DNA from: an uncultured Oscillospiraceae bacterium
GTDB taxonomy: Bacteria > Bacillota > Clostridia > Oscillospirales > Oscillospiraceae
Direction: 5' to 3'
Length of the DNA: 7,933 bases
NCBI GenBank assembly: GCA_900757655.1
Contig: CAAEOT010000030.1
Location: 1-7,933 of the forward strand
The notes beneath the pieces are model-generated. The model saw only the letters and a program-made list of their open reading frames with translations. It was not told where the DNA came from and searched no databases. Positions 1 to 5,871 of this stretch are shown in pieces. Position numbers and translations under genes: made by a program. The first letter of the stretch is position 1. The number at the start of each line of letters is the position of its first letter.

Positions 1-1173
1 AATGCGCCGCGGCTTTGCCGCTGCAGGCTCACCGCGCACCGGGTTGCGCTCGTGAATGACGAGGTACCCCTTCGCGAGATACGCCTGCAAGCGGATCTGC
101 GCGCCGGGCACGCCCTCGCAGGCTTCCAGGGCATTGTCAAGTATGTTGCCGAAGGCGACGATCAGGTCCGTGTTGGACACCGGCAGCTCCACCGGCAGCG
201 ACACGTCCGCTTGCACCGGTATGCCCTTTGCCTCCGCGTCCTGCATGCGGATGTACAAAAATGCGTCCACGACCGGGTTCTGACACTTGCCGAGCCGGGA
301 GATATACGTCTGCATCGGCAGCAGCTGCTCGGAATATTCTGAGGCCGCTTTCAGATTGCCCGCCTGCAGGAGGGCGTTGATGGTGTTGAGATGATGGGAA
401 ATATCGTGCCGCATGGCGCGGATCTGCTCGTACTGTTCGGTCAGGTCACTATAGTGCGCGAGCTGTGCGTCGAGCTGCTTTTCCAGCAGCTGGTTTTCCA
501 CCTCGAGCTGCACGCGCTGCTCCGTATGCACCATGGTACGGTAGAGCAGAATGTCCGAGACCAGAAACAGCGCCATCACGACCAGCAGCGCTGGCGCATA
601 TTCATACCGCGGCGGATAGACGATCAGCGCCTGAAGCGAGGCGGCACAGATGATCTGCGTGATCGGAAACGCCGAAAAGATAAGCAGCTGCTTGCCGGAG
701 AGGTTATTTTTCGAGCGCGTCAGCGGCAGACTGAACACCAGCAGCACCAATGCCAGAAGCAGCACATAGACTGCGCCGTAAACGATCGCGCGCGGGTCGG
801 CCCAGACGGAGTACTGCGCATCGATCTCCAGATCCGACACGTGAACCGTCACGGCCGAAAACAACATCTCCAACAAGACCGAGCCGAGCAGATCCACGGC
901 GACCGCAAGCAGCTTGCGCAGCGGCTTGCCGTAAAACAGCACAAACGCCAGCGCGAGTGGCCCGGTCGGGAACAGCAGTAGACGCTGCACGCTGCCGGCC
1001 GTTGTCAGCGTGAGGACCGGGACCAGGTAAGCCGCGGAGATCCCCAGCGTGAGCAGCGCCGTGACCCACCACGAAAAACGCGGCCCGTCGAGCACGCGCC
1101 ACAAAAACACGCACCAGACCGCCATCACGCACGTGTTGAAAACAAAGTCCGCAAGAAAACCGTTATACACCAT
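1..1173 (-). CDS. Membrane sensor histidine kinase, GHKL/AgrC-like, C-terminus cut by window edge
   Basis: The frame is open from an ATG at 1173 to base 1 (391 codons, no stop), so only the last part of the ATPase domain is missing. Residues 1-212 form about seven hydrophobic segments (roughly 6-25, 35-57, 62-81, 85-111, 129-150, 160-186, 193-212), typical of the polytopic sensors of the AgrC/GHKL group. A charged, probably coiled-coil linker follows at 214-250. The H-box is MRHDISHHLN at 254-263, with His256 the expected phospho-acceptor. The N-box is NILDNALEA at 343-351 for ATP/Mg binding. The start is supported by GGAGGG eight bases upstream. The gene overlaps the end of the response-regulator gene by 11 bp, which suggests translational coupling and makes that regulator its partner. 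The stimulus is unknown: no signal-peptide gene is visible here. Coding status and kinase family are firm; the ligand is not inferable. Confidence 0.93.
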   Translation of the reverse strand, partial: MVYNGFLADFVFNTCVMAVWCVFLWRVLDGPRFSWWVTALLTLGISAAYLVPVLTLTTAGSVQRLLLFPTGPLALAFVLFYGKPLRKLLAVAVDLLGSVLLEMLFSAVTVHVSDLEIDAQYSVWADPRAIVYGAVYVLLLALVLLVFSLPLTRSKNNLSGKQLLIFSAFPITQIICAASLQALIVYPPRYEYAPALLVVMALFLVSDILLYRTMVHTEQRVQLEVENQLLEKQLDAQLAHYSDLTEQYEQIRAMRHDISHHLNTINALLQAGNLKAASEYSEQLLPMQTYISRLGKCQNPVVDAFLYIRMQDAEAKGIPVQADVSLPVELPVSNTDLIVAFGNILDNALEACEGVPGAQIRLQAYLAKGYLVIHERNPVRGEPAAAKPRRI

Positions 1174-1933
1174 GCCGTGCGCCCTCCGCGGCAAGATCTC
1201 CGTCGTCCTGCGCATCGATCTGCGCGGCCCGGCCGGCCAGCAGCCGGAAAAACGCCGCCCTGGCCGCGTCCCGGTGCGAGCGGCTGATGGGAATGAGCAT
1301 GCCGCCGTTGAGGCGGAAATTGTCGCGTTCCATGGACGCGATCATCTGTTCATTGACCCAGAAGCTCTTATGGCAGTGGATGAAGTGATCCTCCGCCTGT
1401 CCGCTCTCGAGCAGCTCCCGCGGATCCTGCGTGGTCTCCAGATCCCCGCCGGTCATGTGGATGACCGTTCGGTGCAGAAAGCGCTCGAGACACAGCACCC
1501 GGTCAAGCGCGATGCGCTGCACGGACGCGCCGCGCCGGACGGTCAGCGCCTTATCGGATGCTAGCGCCGTCAGCGCCTTGCGCAGCGCGACCGGCAGCCG
1601 CGCCGCCATGTCCGGCTTGAGCACATAGTAGACGTGCTCCGCCTCGTAGGCGTCCATGAGGTAGCCGGTATAGCTGGAGAGGAAAATGATCCGGCACGCC
1701 GGCACGCTGCGGTTGATCTGCTTGGCCAGCGCGATTCCGTCTGCGTCCGCCAGACGGATGTCCAGCACGGCGATATCCGGCCGGTAGTCCGTCTCCCCGA
1801 TCGCAGACAGCGCCGCGCCCGCGGTTTGAAATGTCTGAATGGCATGCGGCATCTCCCCGAACGCGTCGTGCAGGATCTGCACGGTCCGGTCGAGAAATAC
1901 CGCCTCATCATCGCACACCGCCACTTGAAACAT
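1163..1933 (-). CDS. LytTR-family response regulator (AgrA/LytR type)
   Basis: This 256-residue protein is a transcriptional response regulator paired with the overlapping histidine kinase. The receiver domain spans about 1-120: acidic pocket CDDE (7-10), phospho-acceptor Asp58 in VLDIRL, switch Ser86/Ser87 and the conserved Lys106 of LKP. A LytTR DNA-binding domain follows at about 128-225, with the typical FIHCHKSFWVN stretch at 184-194, and then an acidic tail. The start is chosen at 1933 because MFQVAVCDDE is the normal N-terminus of the family and AAGGAG lies 11 bases upstream. A second purine-rich run, GCAGGAGGAA, lies further out. A sigma-A-type promoter is found at 1991-2019. The family predicts binding to direct-repeat sites at promoters, often including its own. 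Target genes cannot be told from this window. Confidence 0.95.
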   Translation of the reverse strand: MFQVAVCDDEAVFLDRTVQILHDAFGEMPHAIQTFQTAGAALSAIGETDYRPDIAVLDIRLADADGIALAKQINRSVPACRIIFLSSYTGYLMDAYEAEHVYYVLKPDMAARLPVALRKALTALASDKALTVRRGASVQRIALDRVLCLERFLHRTVIHMTGGDLETTQDPRELLESGQAEDHFIHCHKSFWVNEQMIASMERDNFRLNGGMLIPISRSHRDAARAAFFRLLAGRAAQIDAQDDGDLAAEGARHGV

Positions 1934-1960
1934 AGCCCGGTGGTCTCCTTTTCCTCCTGC

Positions 1961-1976
1961 CCGTGATTATCCACGG
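1961..1976 (-). other. Small hairpin in the leader of the two-component operon
   Basis: The minus strand reads CCGTG-GATAAT-CACGG, a perfect 5-bp stem with a 6-base loop. It ends just before the purine-rich ribosome-binding region of the response regulator and lies downstream of the predicted promoter. It could modulate access of ribosomes or stabilise the leader, but a 5-bp stem may be chance. Confidence 0.25.
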
Positions 1977-1990
1977 CTGGCATTTAGGAT

Positions 1991-2019
1991 ATTGTATACC
2001 AGACGCAGGAAAGTTTCAA
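1991..2019 (-). promoter_or_regulatory. Sigma-A-type promoter of the response regulator/kinase operon
   Basis: On the minus strand TTGAAA (2014-2019) and TACAAT (1991-1996) are separated by 17 bases. Both boxes match five of six consensus positions with the ideal spacing. The predicted start of transcription near 1984 gives a leader of about 50 bases to the ATG at 1933. The position between two minus-strand genes, after a possible terminator, fits an independent transcription unit. Confidence 0.75.
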
Positions 2020-2029
2020 GTATTTCAAG
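2014..2029. repeat. Tandem CTTGAAA direct repeat overlapping the -35 box
   Basis: The minus strand carries CTTGAAA twice (2023-2029 and 2014-2020), separated by TA, giving a 9-base period. The promoter-proximal copy contains the -35 hexamer. A regulator bound here would touch RNA polymerase directly. The 9-bp period is shorter than the roughly 21-22 bp period of known LytTR sites such as those of AgrA, so autoregulation by the adjacent regulator is only one possibility. Confidence 0.35.
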
Positions 2030-2041
2030 CGTGTGTGAAAG

Positions 2042-2070
2042 GCGGGCACGGGCCGCATTCCGGTACCCGC
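2042..2070 (-). terminator. Possible weak terminator after the FMN-binding protein gene
   Basis: On the minus strand GCGGGTAC (2070-2063) pairs with GTGCCCGC (2049-2042) in an 8-bp stem including one G-U pair, starting eight bases after the stop codon. The tail is only CTTTC, so this is a poor U-tract. It may be partial or act as an RNA-stability hairpin. Confidence 0.35.
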
Positions 2071-2078
2071 GTGCGCCG

Positions 2079-2474
2079 TTACAGAACTTTCTTGTTCTCG
2101 GCGCCCGGCGTCGTGACGATGACGGTCTCCGGCGTGATGACCAGCGCGCCCTTCGCCGTGGCCGCGCCCTGAAACATCTGCTCGACCATGGCCTTGAACA
2201 TGGCCACGACCGGCCCGTCCGAGACGTGCTCGGCCGCGCCCCGGATCTGGTAGCCCTCAAGTGTCTTGGCGTCGTACACGAAGATTGCGATGCGGCCGCC
2301 ATTCGCGGCAAGGTTGCGCAGCGTCGTGTCCAGAAACACGTCGCCGACGACGAGCTTGCCGTCGTCTGTCACGTCCTTGAGCGCGACCGGCACCACATTC
2401 GGCACACCGGCACTGCAGGCAGCCAGGTCCCACATGTTTTCCTTGAGCAGTTTTTTGACATTTTCGTTGAGCAT
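2079..2474 (-). CDS. Pyridoxamine 5'-phosphate oxidase-like FMN-binding split-barrel protein
   Basis: The product is a 131-residue cytosolic protein resembling the small FMN-binding proteins of anaerobes, such as the Desulfovibrio vulgaris FMN-binding protein, within the PNPOx-like split-barrel fold. Supporting stretches are an N-terminal helix (1-14), the strand pair around NVVPVALKDV (26-35), LVVGDVFLDTTLRNLAANG (41-59), IAIFVYD (62-68), GYQIRGAAEHVSDGP (74-88) and the final ALVITPETV strand. The start at 2474 is preferred over an in-frame ATG 25 codons upstream because a near-perfect TAAGGAGG ends eight bases before it. It has its own promoter (2511-2538) and is divergent from the nucleosidase gene. 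These proteins are thought to be electron-transfer or flavin-reductase partners. The substrate here is unknown, and true pyridoxine oxidase activity is unlikely given the small size. Confidence 0.85.
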   Translation of the reverse strand: MLNENVKKLLKENMWDLAACSAGVPNVVPVALKDVTDDGKLVVGDVFLDTTLRNLAANGGRIAIFVYDAKTLEGYQIRGAAEHVSDGPVVAMFKAMVEQMFQGAATAKGALVITPETVIVTTPGAENKKVL

Positions 2475-2510
2475 GATGCGTTCCTCCTTATGGTTTTTGA
2501 GCTTGCCTTC

Positions 2511-2538
2511 ATGATAGCAAGCCGCACGGCGGGAACAA
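2511..2538 (-). promoter_or_regulatory. Promoter of the FMN-binding protein gene (extended -10)
   Basis: On the minus strand TTGTTC (2533-2538) is followed after 16 bases by TATCAT (2511-2516), preceded by TGC, which makes an extended -10 element. The start of transcription would lie near 2504, giving a leader of about 30 bases that includes the strong ribosome-binding site. The -35 box is weak, consistent with a need for activation from the palindrome 9 bp upstream. Confidence 0.5.
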
Positions 2539-2547
2539 GATATCCGC

Positions 2548-2572
2548 AAATTTATGAGCGACTCATAAATTT
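2548..2572. promoter_or_regulatory. Operator-like perfect palindrome between divergent promoters
   Basis: Two 11-base arms, AAATTTATGAG (2548-2558) and CTCATAAATTT (2562-2572), are perfectly complementary around CGA. The element is AT-rich within GC-rich DNA. It lies upstream of both predicted -35 boxes, 9 bp from the leftward one and 11 bp from the rightward one, so neither transcript contains it. That makes a DNA-level binding site more likely than an RNA hairpin. The regulator is unknown and no DNA-binding protein gene adjoins it. The odd 3-base centre does not fit the N6 spacing of CRP half-sites. Confidence 0.65.
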
Positions 2573-2583
2573 CATAGTGCGGC

Positions 2584-2612
2584 TTGACACCGGCGCGCGG
2601 ATGGATTAAGGT
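2584..2612 (+). promoter_or_regulatory. Promoter of the MTA/SAH nucleosidase gene
   Basis: A perfect TTGACA (2584-2589) is followed after 17 bases by TAAGGT (2607-2612), a poor -10 box. Transcription would start near 2619, about 44 bases before the ATG. The weak -10 combined with an upstream palindrome suggests regulated use. Confidence 0.45.
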
Positions 2613-2662
2613 GGACGAAAAACGGCACGGCCGCGGCCGTGCCTCCGGAAGGAGTTATCACC

Positions 2663-3382
2663 ATGTCTTACGGCCGGATCGGTGTGATCGGTGCCATGGA
2701 TTCGGAGCTCGCCGCACTCATAGCGGCGCTTGCGCAGCCCGCACAGGAGACCGTGCAGGGGCTGATTTTTCACACGGGCCGTCTGGGCGCACGGGAGGTC
2801 GTGCTCGTCCGGTGCGGCATCGGCAAGGTCAGCGCGGCGCGCTGCACGCAGGTGCTCATCGACCGGTTCGCACCCGGCGCGGTCATCAACACCGGCATCG
2901 CGGGCGGACTGGCTGGTGGCCTCGCCGTCGGTGACATCGTGGTGGCCGACGGGCTCGTGCAGCATGATTTTGACGCCGCGCCCATCGGCTTCGTGCGCGG
3001 CTGCGTGTGCATGGGCGACCCCGGCGCGCCAACGGTGTTCGCGCCCGATGCGGCGCTGTCTGCCCTGCTGGCGCAGACGGCCGGCAATGCGATCGGCGCG
3101 CAGCAGGTGCACCGCGGCCTGATCGCCACGGGCGACCAGTTCATCTCCGGTACGGCGGCGAAGGCGGCCATCCGCCGCGCGTTCCCGGCCGCCATGGCGG
3201 CGGAGATGGAGGGCGGCGCAGTCGCGCAGGCGGCGAGCATGAGCGGCGTGCCGTTTGCCGTGGTGCGCGCGATCTCAGATCTCGCCGACGGCACGGCCGC
3301 TGCATCGTTCGAGCAGTTTGAGCAGCATGCGGCCGACGTTTCGGCCGCGGCCGTCCTGCAGGCGCTCGCGCTGCTGGACTGA
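2663..3382 (+). CDS. mtnN: 5'-methylthioadenosine/S-adenosylhomocysteine nucleosidase
   Basis: This 239-residue cytosolic enzyme hydrolyses MTA and SAH (and 5'-deoxyadenosine in many bacteria) to adenine and a ribose derivative. It clears inhibitory by-products of S-adenosylmethionine chemistry and feeds methionine salvage or the S-ribosylhomocysteine route. The phosphorylase/hydrolase fold is clear: IGVIGAMDSE at 6-15, RCGIGKVSAA at 50-59, NTGIAGGL at 76-83, GDQFISG at 157-163, EMEGGAVAQ at 181-189 and VVRAISDLAD at 200-209. Residues matching the catalytic set of the E. coli enzyme (Glu12, Glu174, Asp197) are Glu15, Glu183 and Asp206, so it should be active. The ATG at 2663 is chosen because AAGGAG ends eight bases before it. 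An in-frame ATG at 2639 lies upstream of that site. The gene stands alone, with a strong terminator 18 bases after the stop. Confidence 0.95.
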   Translation: MSYGRIGVIGAMDSELAALIAALAQPAQETVQGLIFHTGRLGAREVVLVRCGIGKVSAARCTQVLIDRFAPGAVINTGIAGGLAGGLAVGDIVVADGLVQHDFDAAPIGFVRGCVCMGDPGAPTVFAPDAALSALLAQTAGNAIGAQQVHRGLIATGDQFISGTAAKAAIRRAFPAAMAAEMEGGAVAQAASMSGVPFAVVRAISDLADGTAAASFEQFEQHAADVSAAAVLQALALLD

Positions 3383-3399
3383 AGGGCTCCAATAACGCC

Positions 3400-3429
3400 A
3401 AAAGGCTCCCCCGGATGGGGGAGCCTTTT
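3400..3429. terminator. Strong bidirectional intrinsic terminator
   Basis: AAAAGGCTCCCCC (3400-3412) and GGGGGAGCCTTTT (3417-3429) form a perfect 13-bp stem around GGAT, with T-runs on both strands. It lies between the convergent nucleosidase gene and the DUF362 gene and can end both transcripts. Confidence 0.95.
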
Positions 3430-3443
3430 GCATGAAAGCAGAA

Positions 3444-4547
3444 TCACACCGTCACGAGCTCGTAGTGCGTCGTGCCGAGGCCGATAGCCTCGCCGTGCTC
3501 GACGGCGGCGCGCCAGTCAGTGTCCGGATGCGCGGCCGTGAAGTGGTCGTGCGGATGGTCATGCTCATGCGCGATGACGCTGTTCGGGTTGACCGGCTGG
3601 ACGTTGATCATGTCCGCGCAGGCGGTGTCGAGCGCCACGGGGTCGAAGGACGCGAACATGCCCACATTCGGCACGATCGGCACGTCGCTGAAATTGTGGC
3701 AGTCGCAGCAGGGCGACACGTCCACCGCGAGCGCGATGTGGAACGACGGACGGCCGTCGACGACGGCTTTGGCGTACTCGGCGATCTTGCAGTTGAGCAG
3801 CTCGTTTGCGATCGCATAGTCCGCATGGATGGCGTGCATCGGGCAGACGTTGATGCAGCGGCCGCAGCCGGTGCACTTATATTTCAGAATGGTACACTTG
3901 CCGTTTTCGATGTGCGGGCCGTTGTGCGCGCAGTTTTCCACGCACTTGCCGCAGCCGATGCACTTATCCGTATCGACGACGGGCTTGCCGGAGCTGTGCA
4001 TCTCCTCCTTGCCGGCGCGCGAGCCGCAGCCCATGCCGATGTTCTTGAGCGCGCCGCCGAAGCCCGCGGACACGTGGCCCTTGGCGTGCGTGAGGGAGAT
4101 GAAGATATCCGCGTCCATGATGGCGCGGCCGATCTTTGCCGCGCGCAGATATTTGCCGCCGCGGATGGGCACGAGGTCGTAATCGTCCCCCTTGAGCCCG
4201 TCGGCGATGATGCACTGCGCACCGGTGGTCATGGGCGTATAGCCGTTGCGCATTGCGCTGTCAAGATGGTCGAGCGCGTTGGCGCGGCCGCCGACATAGA
4301 GCGTGTTGCAGTCGGTGAGAAACGGCTTGCCGCCGAGCTCGCGCACATAGTCGCACACGACGCGCGCCCAGTTCGGGCGCAGATAGGCCATATTGCCGGG
4401 TTCGCCGAAGTGGAGCTTAATGGCAACATACTTGTCCTTGAAGTCGATCTGCTCGAAGCCGGCCGCCTTCATGAGCCGGTGCAGCTTCTCAAGCGTACTG
4501 ACCTCATCCGTGCGCAGATCGGAAAAATATACTTTTGCAGGTTCCAT
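3444..4547 (-). CDS. DUF362/COG2768 Fe-S protein with two [4Fe-4S] motifs and His-rich tail
   Basis: The 367-residue protein belongs to the uncharacterised DUF362-containing Fe-S proteins common in anaerobes. A DUF362-type domain surrounds a bacterial ferredoxin-like insert. Two CxxCxxCxxxC motifs are present, with cysteines at 196/199/202/206 and 225/228/231/235, the second followed by Pro, as in 2x[4Fe-4S] ferredoxins. Beyond them lie CCDCH (280-284) and HEHDHPHDH (327-335), candidate extra metal ligands. No signal peptide or membrane segment is seen, so it is probably cytosolic. The start at 4547 (MEPAKVYF) is supported by GGAGG eight bases upstream, rather than the ATG seven codons earlier. 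It is monocistronic, with a near-consensus promoter at 4611-4639 and a shared terminator. Electron transfer is a reasonable inference from the clusters. The reaction is unknown for the family. Confidence 0.92.
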   Translation of the reverse strand: MEPAKVYFSDLRTDEVSTLEKLHRLMKAAGFEQIDFKDKYVAIKLHFGEPGNMAYLRPNWARVVCDYVRELGGKPFLTDCNTLYVGGRANALDHLDSAMRNGYTPMTTGAQCIIADGLKGDDYDLVPIRGGKYLRAAKIGRAIMDADIFISLTHAKGHVSAGFGGALKNIGMGCGSRAGKEEMHSSGKPVVDTDKCIGCGKCVENCAHNGPHIENGKCTILKYKCTGCGRCINVCPMHAIHADYAIANELLNCKIAEYAKAVVDGRPSFHIALAVDVSPCCDCHNFSDVPIVPNVGMFASFDPVALDTACADMINVQPVNPNSVIAHEHDHPHDHFTAAHPDTDWRAAVEHGEAIGLGTTHYELVTV

Positions 4548-4563
4548 TGGAAATACCTCCGCG

Positions 4564-4612
4564 ATCAAAAAACGTTCTCTTTCTCTGGCGGACCCCCGCC
4601 CGCTTTTTTGAT
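4564..4612. repeat. Inverted repeat bracketing the transcription start of the DUF362 gene
   Basis: On the plus strand ATCAAAAAACG (4564-4574) is matched by CGCTTTTTTGAT (4601-4612), complementary over 11 pairs with one extra C. Between them GGCGG-ACCC-CCGCC (4587-4600) forms a small hairpin. The outer arms straddle the predicted start of transcription near 4604, so most of one arm would not be in the RNA. This makes a DNA operator or chance A/T-run pairing more likely than a full leader structure. Confidence 0.3.
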
Positions 4613-4639
4613 TTTACTGTGCTTACGCGGCACTGTCAA
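4611..4639 (-). promoter_or_regulatory. Near-consensus sigma-A promoter of the DUF362 gene
   Basis: On the minus strand a perfect TTGACA (4634-4639) is followed after 17 bases by TAAAAT (4611-4616), one mismatch from consensus. Transcription should start near 4604, with a leader of about 55 bases. This is the strongest promoter match in the window and suggests substantial constitutive expression. Confidence 0.85.
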
Positions 4640-4643
4640 CCGC

Positions 4644-4672
4644 AAAAAAGCACCGGACACCTGTCGCGGTGC
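4644..4672 (-). terminator. Intrinsic terminator of the CoA-transferase/dehydrogenase unit
   Basis: On the minus strand GCACCG (4672-4667) pairs with CGGTGC (4655-4650), with an inner GAC/GTC pairing around a 4-base loop, followed directly by six T (4649-4644). It ends only four bases before the -35 box of the DUF362 promoter, so it insulates that gene. It lies about 190 bases after the dehydrogenase stop codon. Confidence 0.75.
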
Positions 4673-4863
4673 CCGGCGCGTACCGGTTTTCAGGCCCGTG
4701 CCCGCGCCGGAGACCGGACGCGAACACGGGAATATTGGGAATCCACTGGACGGCTGGCAGGAGAGAAGATTTGTCCGATAAAATCGCAAAACAGAACAGA
4801 AAGAAGGGTGGAAAAAGAGAAATTGGAAATTGGCAGCCCAGCGGAAGCAAGCGGGAAAATGGC
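4673..4863. other. Non-coding 3' region of the dehydrogenase transcript
   Basis: This is the main part of the gene-free stretch 4548-4863; the rest is the DUF362 leader and promoter and the terminator. No supported gene is seen. Open frames on the minus strand start without ribosome-binding sites and run through the terminator. Bases 4738-4863 are strikingly purine-rich on the plus strand, hence pyrimidine-rich in the dehydrogenase transcript. A GGCGCG (4675-4680) and CGCGCC (4703-4708) pair could extend structure next to the terminator. Confidence 0.5.
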
Positions 4864-5853
4864 TCAGGCGTTGACGCCGTTGCGGATGGACTTGACCTTG
4901 CCGTACTCGCCGTTGACGTAGTACAGGGCGTTATCCATGGACAGCTTCGCGACGAGGTAGTTGGACGTGTCGGAGTAATAGCCGCTGTGCGGGGTGAGCA
5001 GCACGTCGTCGCGGCCGACGAGCGGGCAGGTGTTCAGGTCCGGGTCCTCGCTCTCGACCATGTCGAGTGCGGCGCCGCGGATGTAGCCGTTGTCGAGCGC
5101 CCAGACGAGATCCTCGTCGCAGATCAGCGGGCCGCGGCCTTCGTTGACGATGATGGGGTGCTTCTTGCACTTCATGAACGCTTCCTTGTTGAACATGTGG
5201 TAGTTCTCCTCGGTGAGGTTCATGTGCAGGCTCAGCACGTCGGACTCGGCCAGCAGCGTGTCGAAATCGACGAGCTTGACGCCGAGGTTCTCGGCAATGG
5301 CGGGCGGCAGGAACGGGTCGTAGGCGATGACTTCCATGTCGAACGCCTGCGCCTTACGGGCGACGGACTGGCCGATGCGGCCGAGACCGGCGATGCCCAT
5401 GACCTGACCGGCGATGCGCTTGAGGCCCGGCACGACCTGGTAATCCCAGACGCGGTCCTGCTGCACACTGCGGTCATACTGGCGGATGCCGCGCTGGAGG
5501 TTGAGCATGAGGGCCATGGCGCTCTCGGCGGTCTCCTGCGTGCAGTAGTCGAGGATGGAACAGACGGCAATGCCCTTTTCCTTCGCGTAGTCGAGGTCGG
5601 CCTCGTTGTAGCCCGTGGACTGGAAGGAGATGACCTTGCAGTGATTCATGGCGTCGATCTCTTTCCTGCCGAAGTGGACGTAGCCGTCGATAATAATATC
5701 GGCGTCCTTGATCTCGGCGTAGAACGCGTCGTTATTTTCGGCGTGCTCGTCGAACACGGCCATGGTCAGCTCTGCCCCCACGGGGACGCAGGACTTCTCG
5801 ACGCTGATGTCTCTGTCTTTGGTATAGGGCACTTCTGCCAGAACGATTTTCAT
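4864..5853 (-). CDS. D-isomer-specific 2-hydroxyacid dehydrogenase (NAD-dependent)
   Basis: This 329-residue cytosolic enzyme interconverts a 2-oxoacid and an (R)-2-hydroxyacid using NAD(H). The Rossmann nucleotide-binding motif is GIAGLGRIG at 153-161, and the acidic cofactor-selecting residue is probably Asp179 in AYDPF, favouring NAD. The catalytic triad of the family is present: Arg240 in NEGRGPLI, Glu269 in DMVESEDP and His289 in LTPHSGY. The start is supported by AAAAGGAG eight bases upstream. It lies 18 bases after a CoA-transferase remnant and is probably cotranscribed with it. That pairing recalls LdhA-HadA (2-hydroxyisocaproate) and FldH-FldA (phenyllactate) in reductive amino-acid fermentation. 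A role making 2-hydroxyacids from amino-acid-derived 2-oxoacids is therefore plausible. Phosphoglycerate or hydroxypyruvate as substrate cannot be excluded from sequence. Confidence 0.93.
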   Translation of the reverse strand: MKIVLAEVPYTKDRDISVEKSCVPVGAELTMAVFDEHAENNDAFYAEIKDADIIIDGYVHFGRKEIDAMNHCKVISFQSTGYNEADLDYAKEKGIAVCSILDYCTQETAESAMALMLNLQRGIRQYDRSVQQDRVWDYQVVPGLKRIAGQVMGIAGLGRIGQSVARKAQAFDMEVIAYDPFLPPAIAENLGVKLVDFDTLLAESDVLSLHMNLTEENYHMFNKEAFMKCKKHPIIVNEGRGPLICDEDLVWALDNGYIRGAALDMVESEDPDLNTCPLVGRDDVLLTPHSGYYSDTSNYLVAKLSMDNALYYVNGEYGKVKSIRNGVNA

Positions 5854-5871
5854 GGTATGATCTCCTTTTCT

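Noticed and set aside
391..981. 196-codon plus-strand frame rich in Arg, Gln and His
   Set aside because: It is antisense to the histidine kinase, which has the H-box, N-box and membrane segments. Its composition is typical of an antisense shadow.
4587..4610. GGCGG-ACCC-CCGCC hairpin followed by T6 on the plus strand, terminator-like
   Set aside because: No plus-strand transcript ends here. The T-run is separated from the stem by CGC, and the T6 is better explained as part of the DUF362 promoter start region on the other strand.
3432..4781. 449-codon open frame on the plus strand
   Set aside because: It lies antisense to the DUF362 gene, whose ferredoxin motifs, start site, promoter and terminator are clear. 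The long antisense frame follows from GC-biased codons, and its product is Val/Ala/Arg/His/Asp-rich with no recognisable motif.
4623..4850. 75-codon minus-strand frame with a hydrophobic N-terminus
   Set aside because: It has no ribosome-binding site, poor codon bias, and reads through the intrinsic terminator at 4644-4672 into the next promoter.
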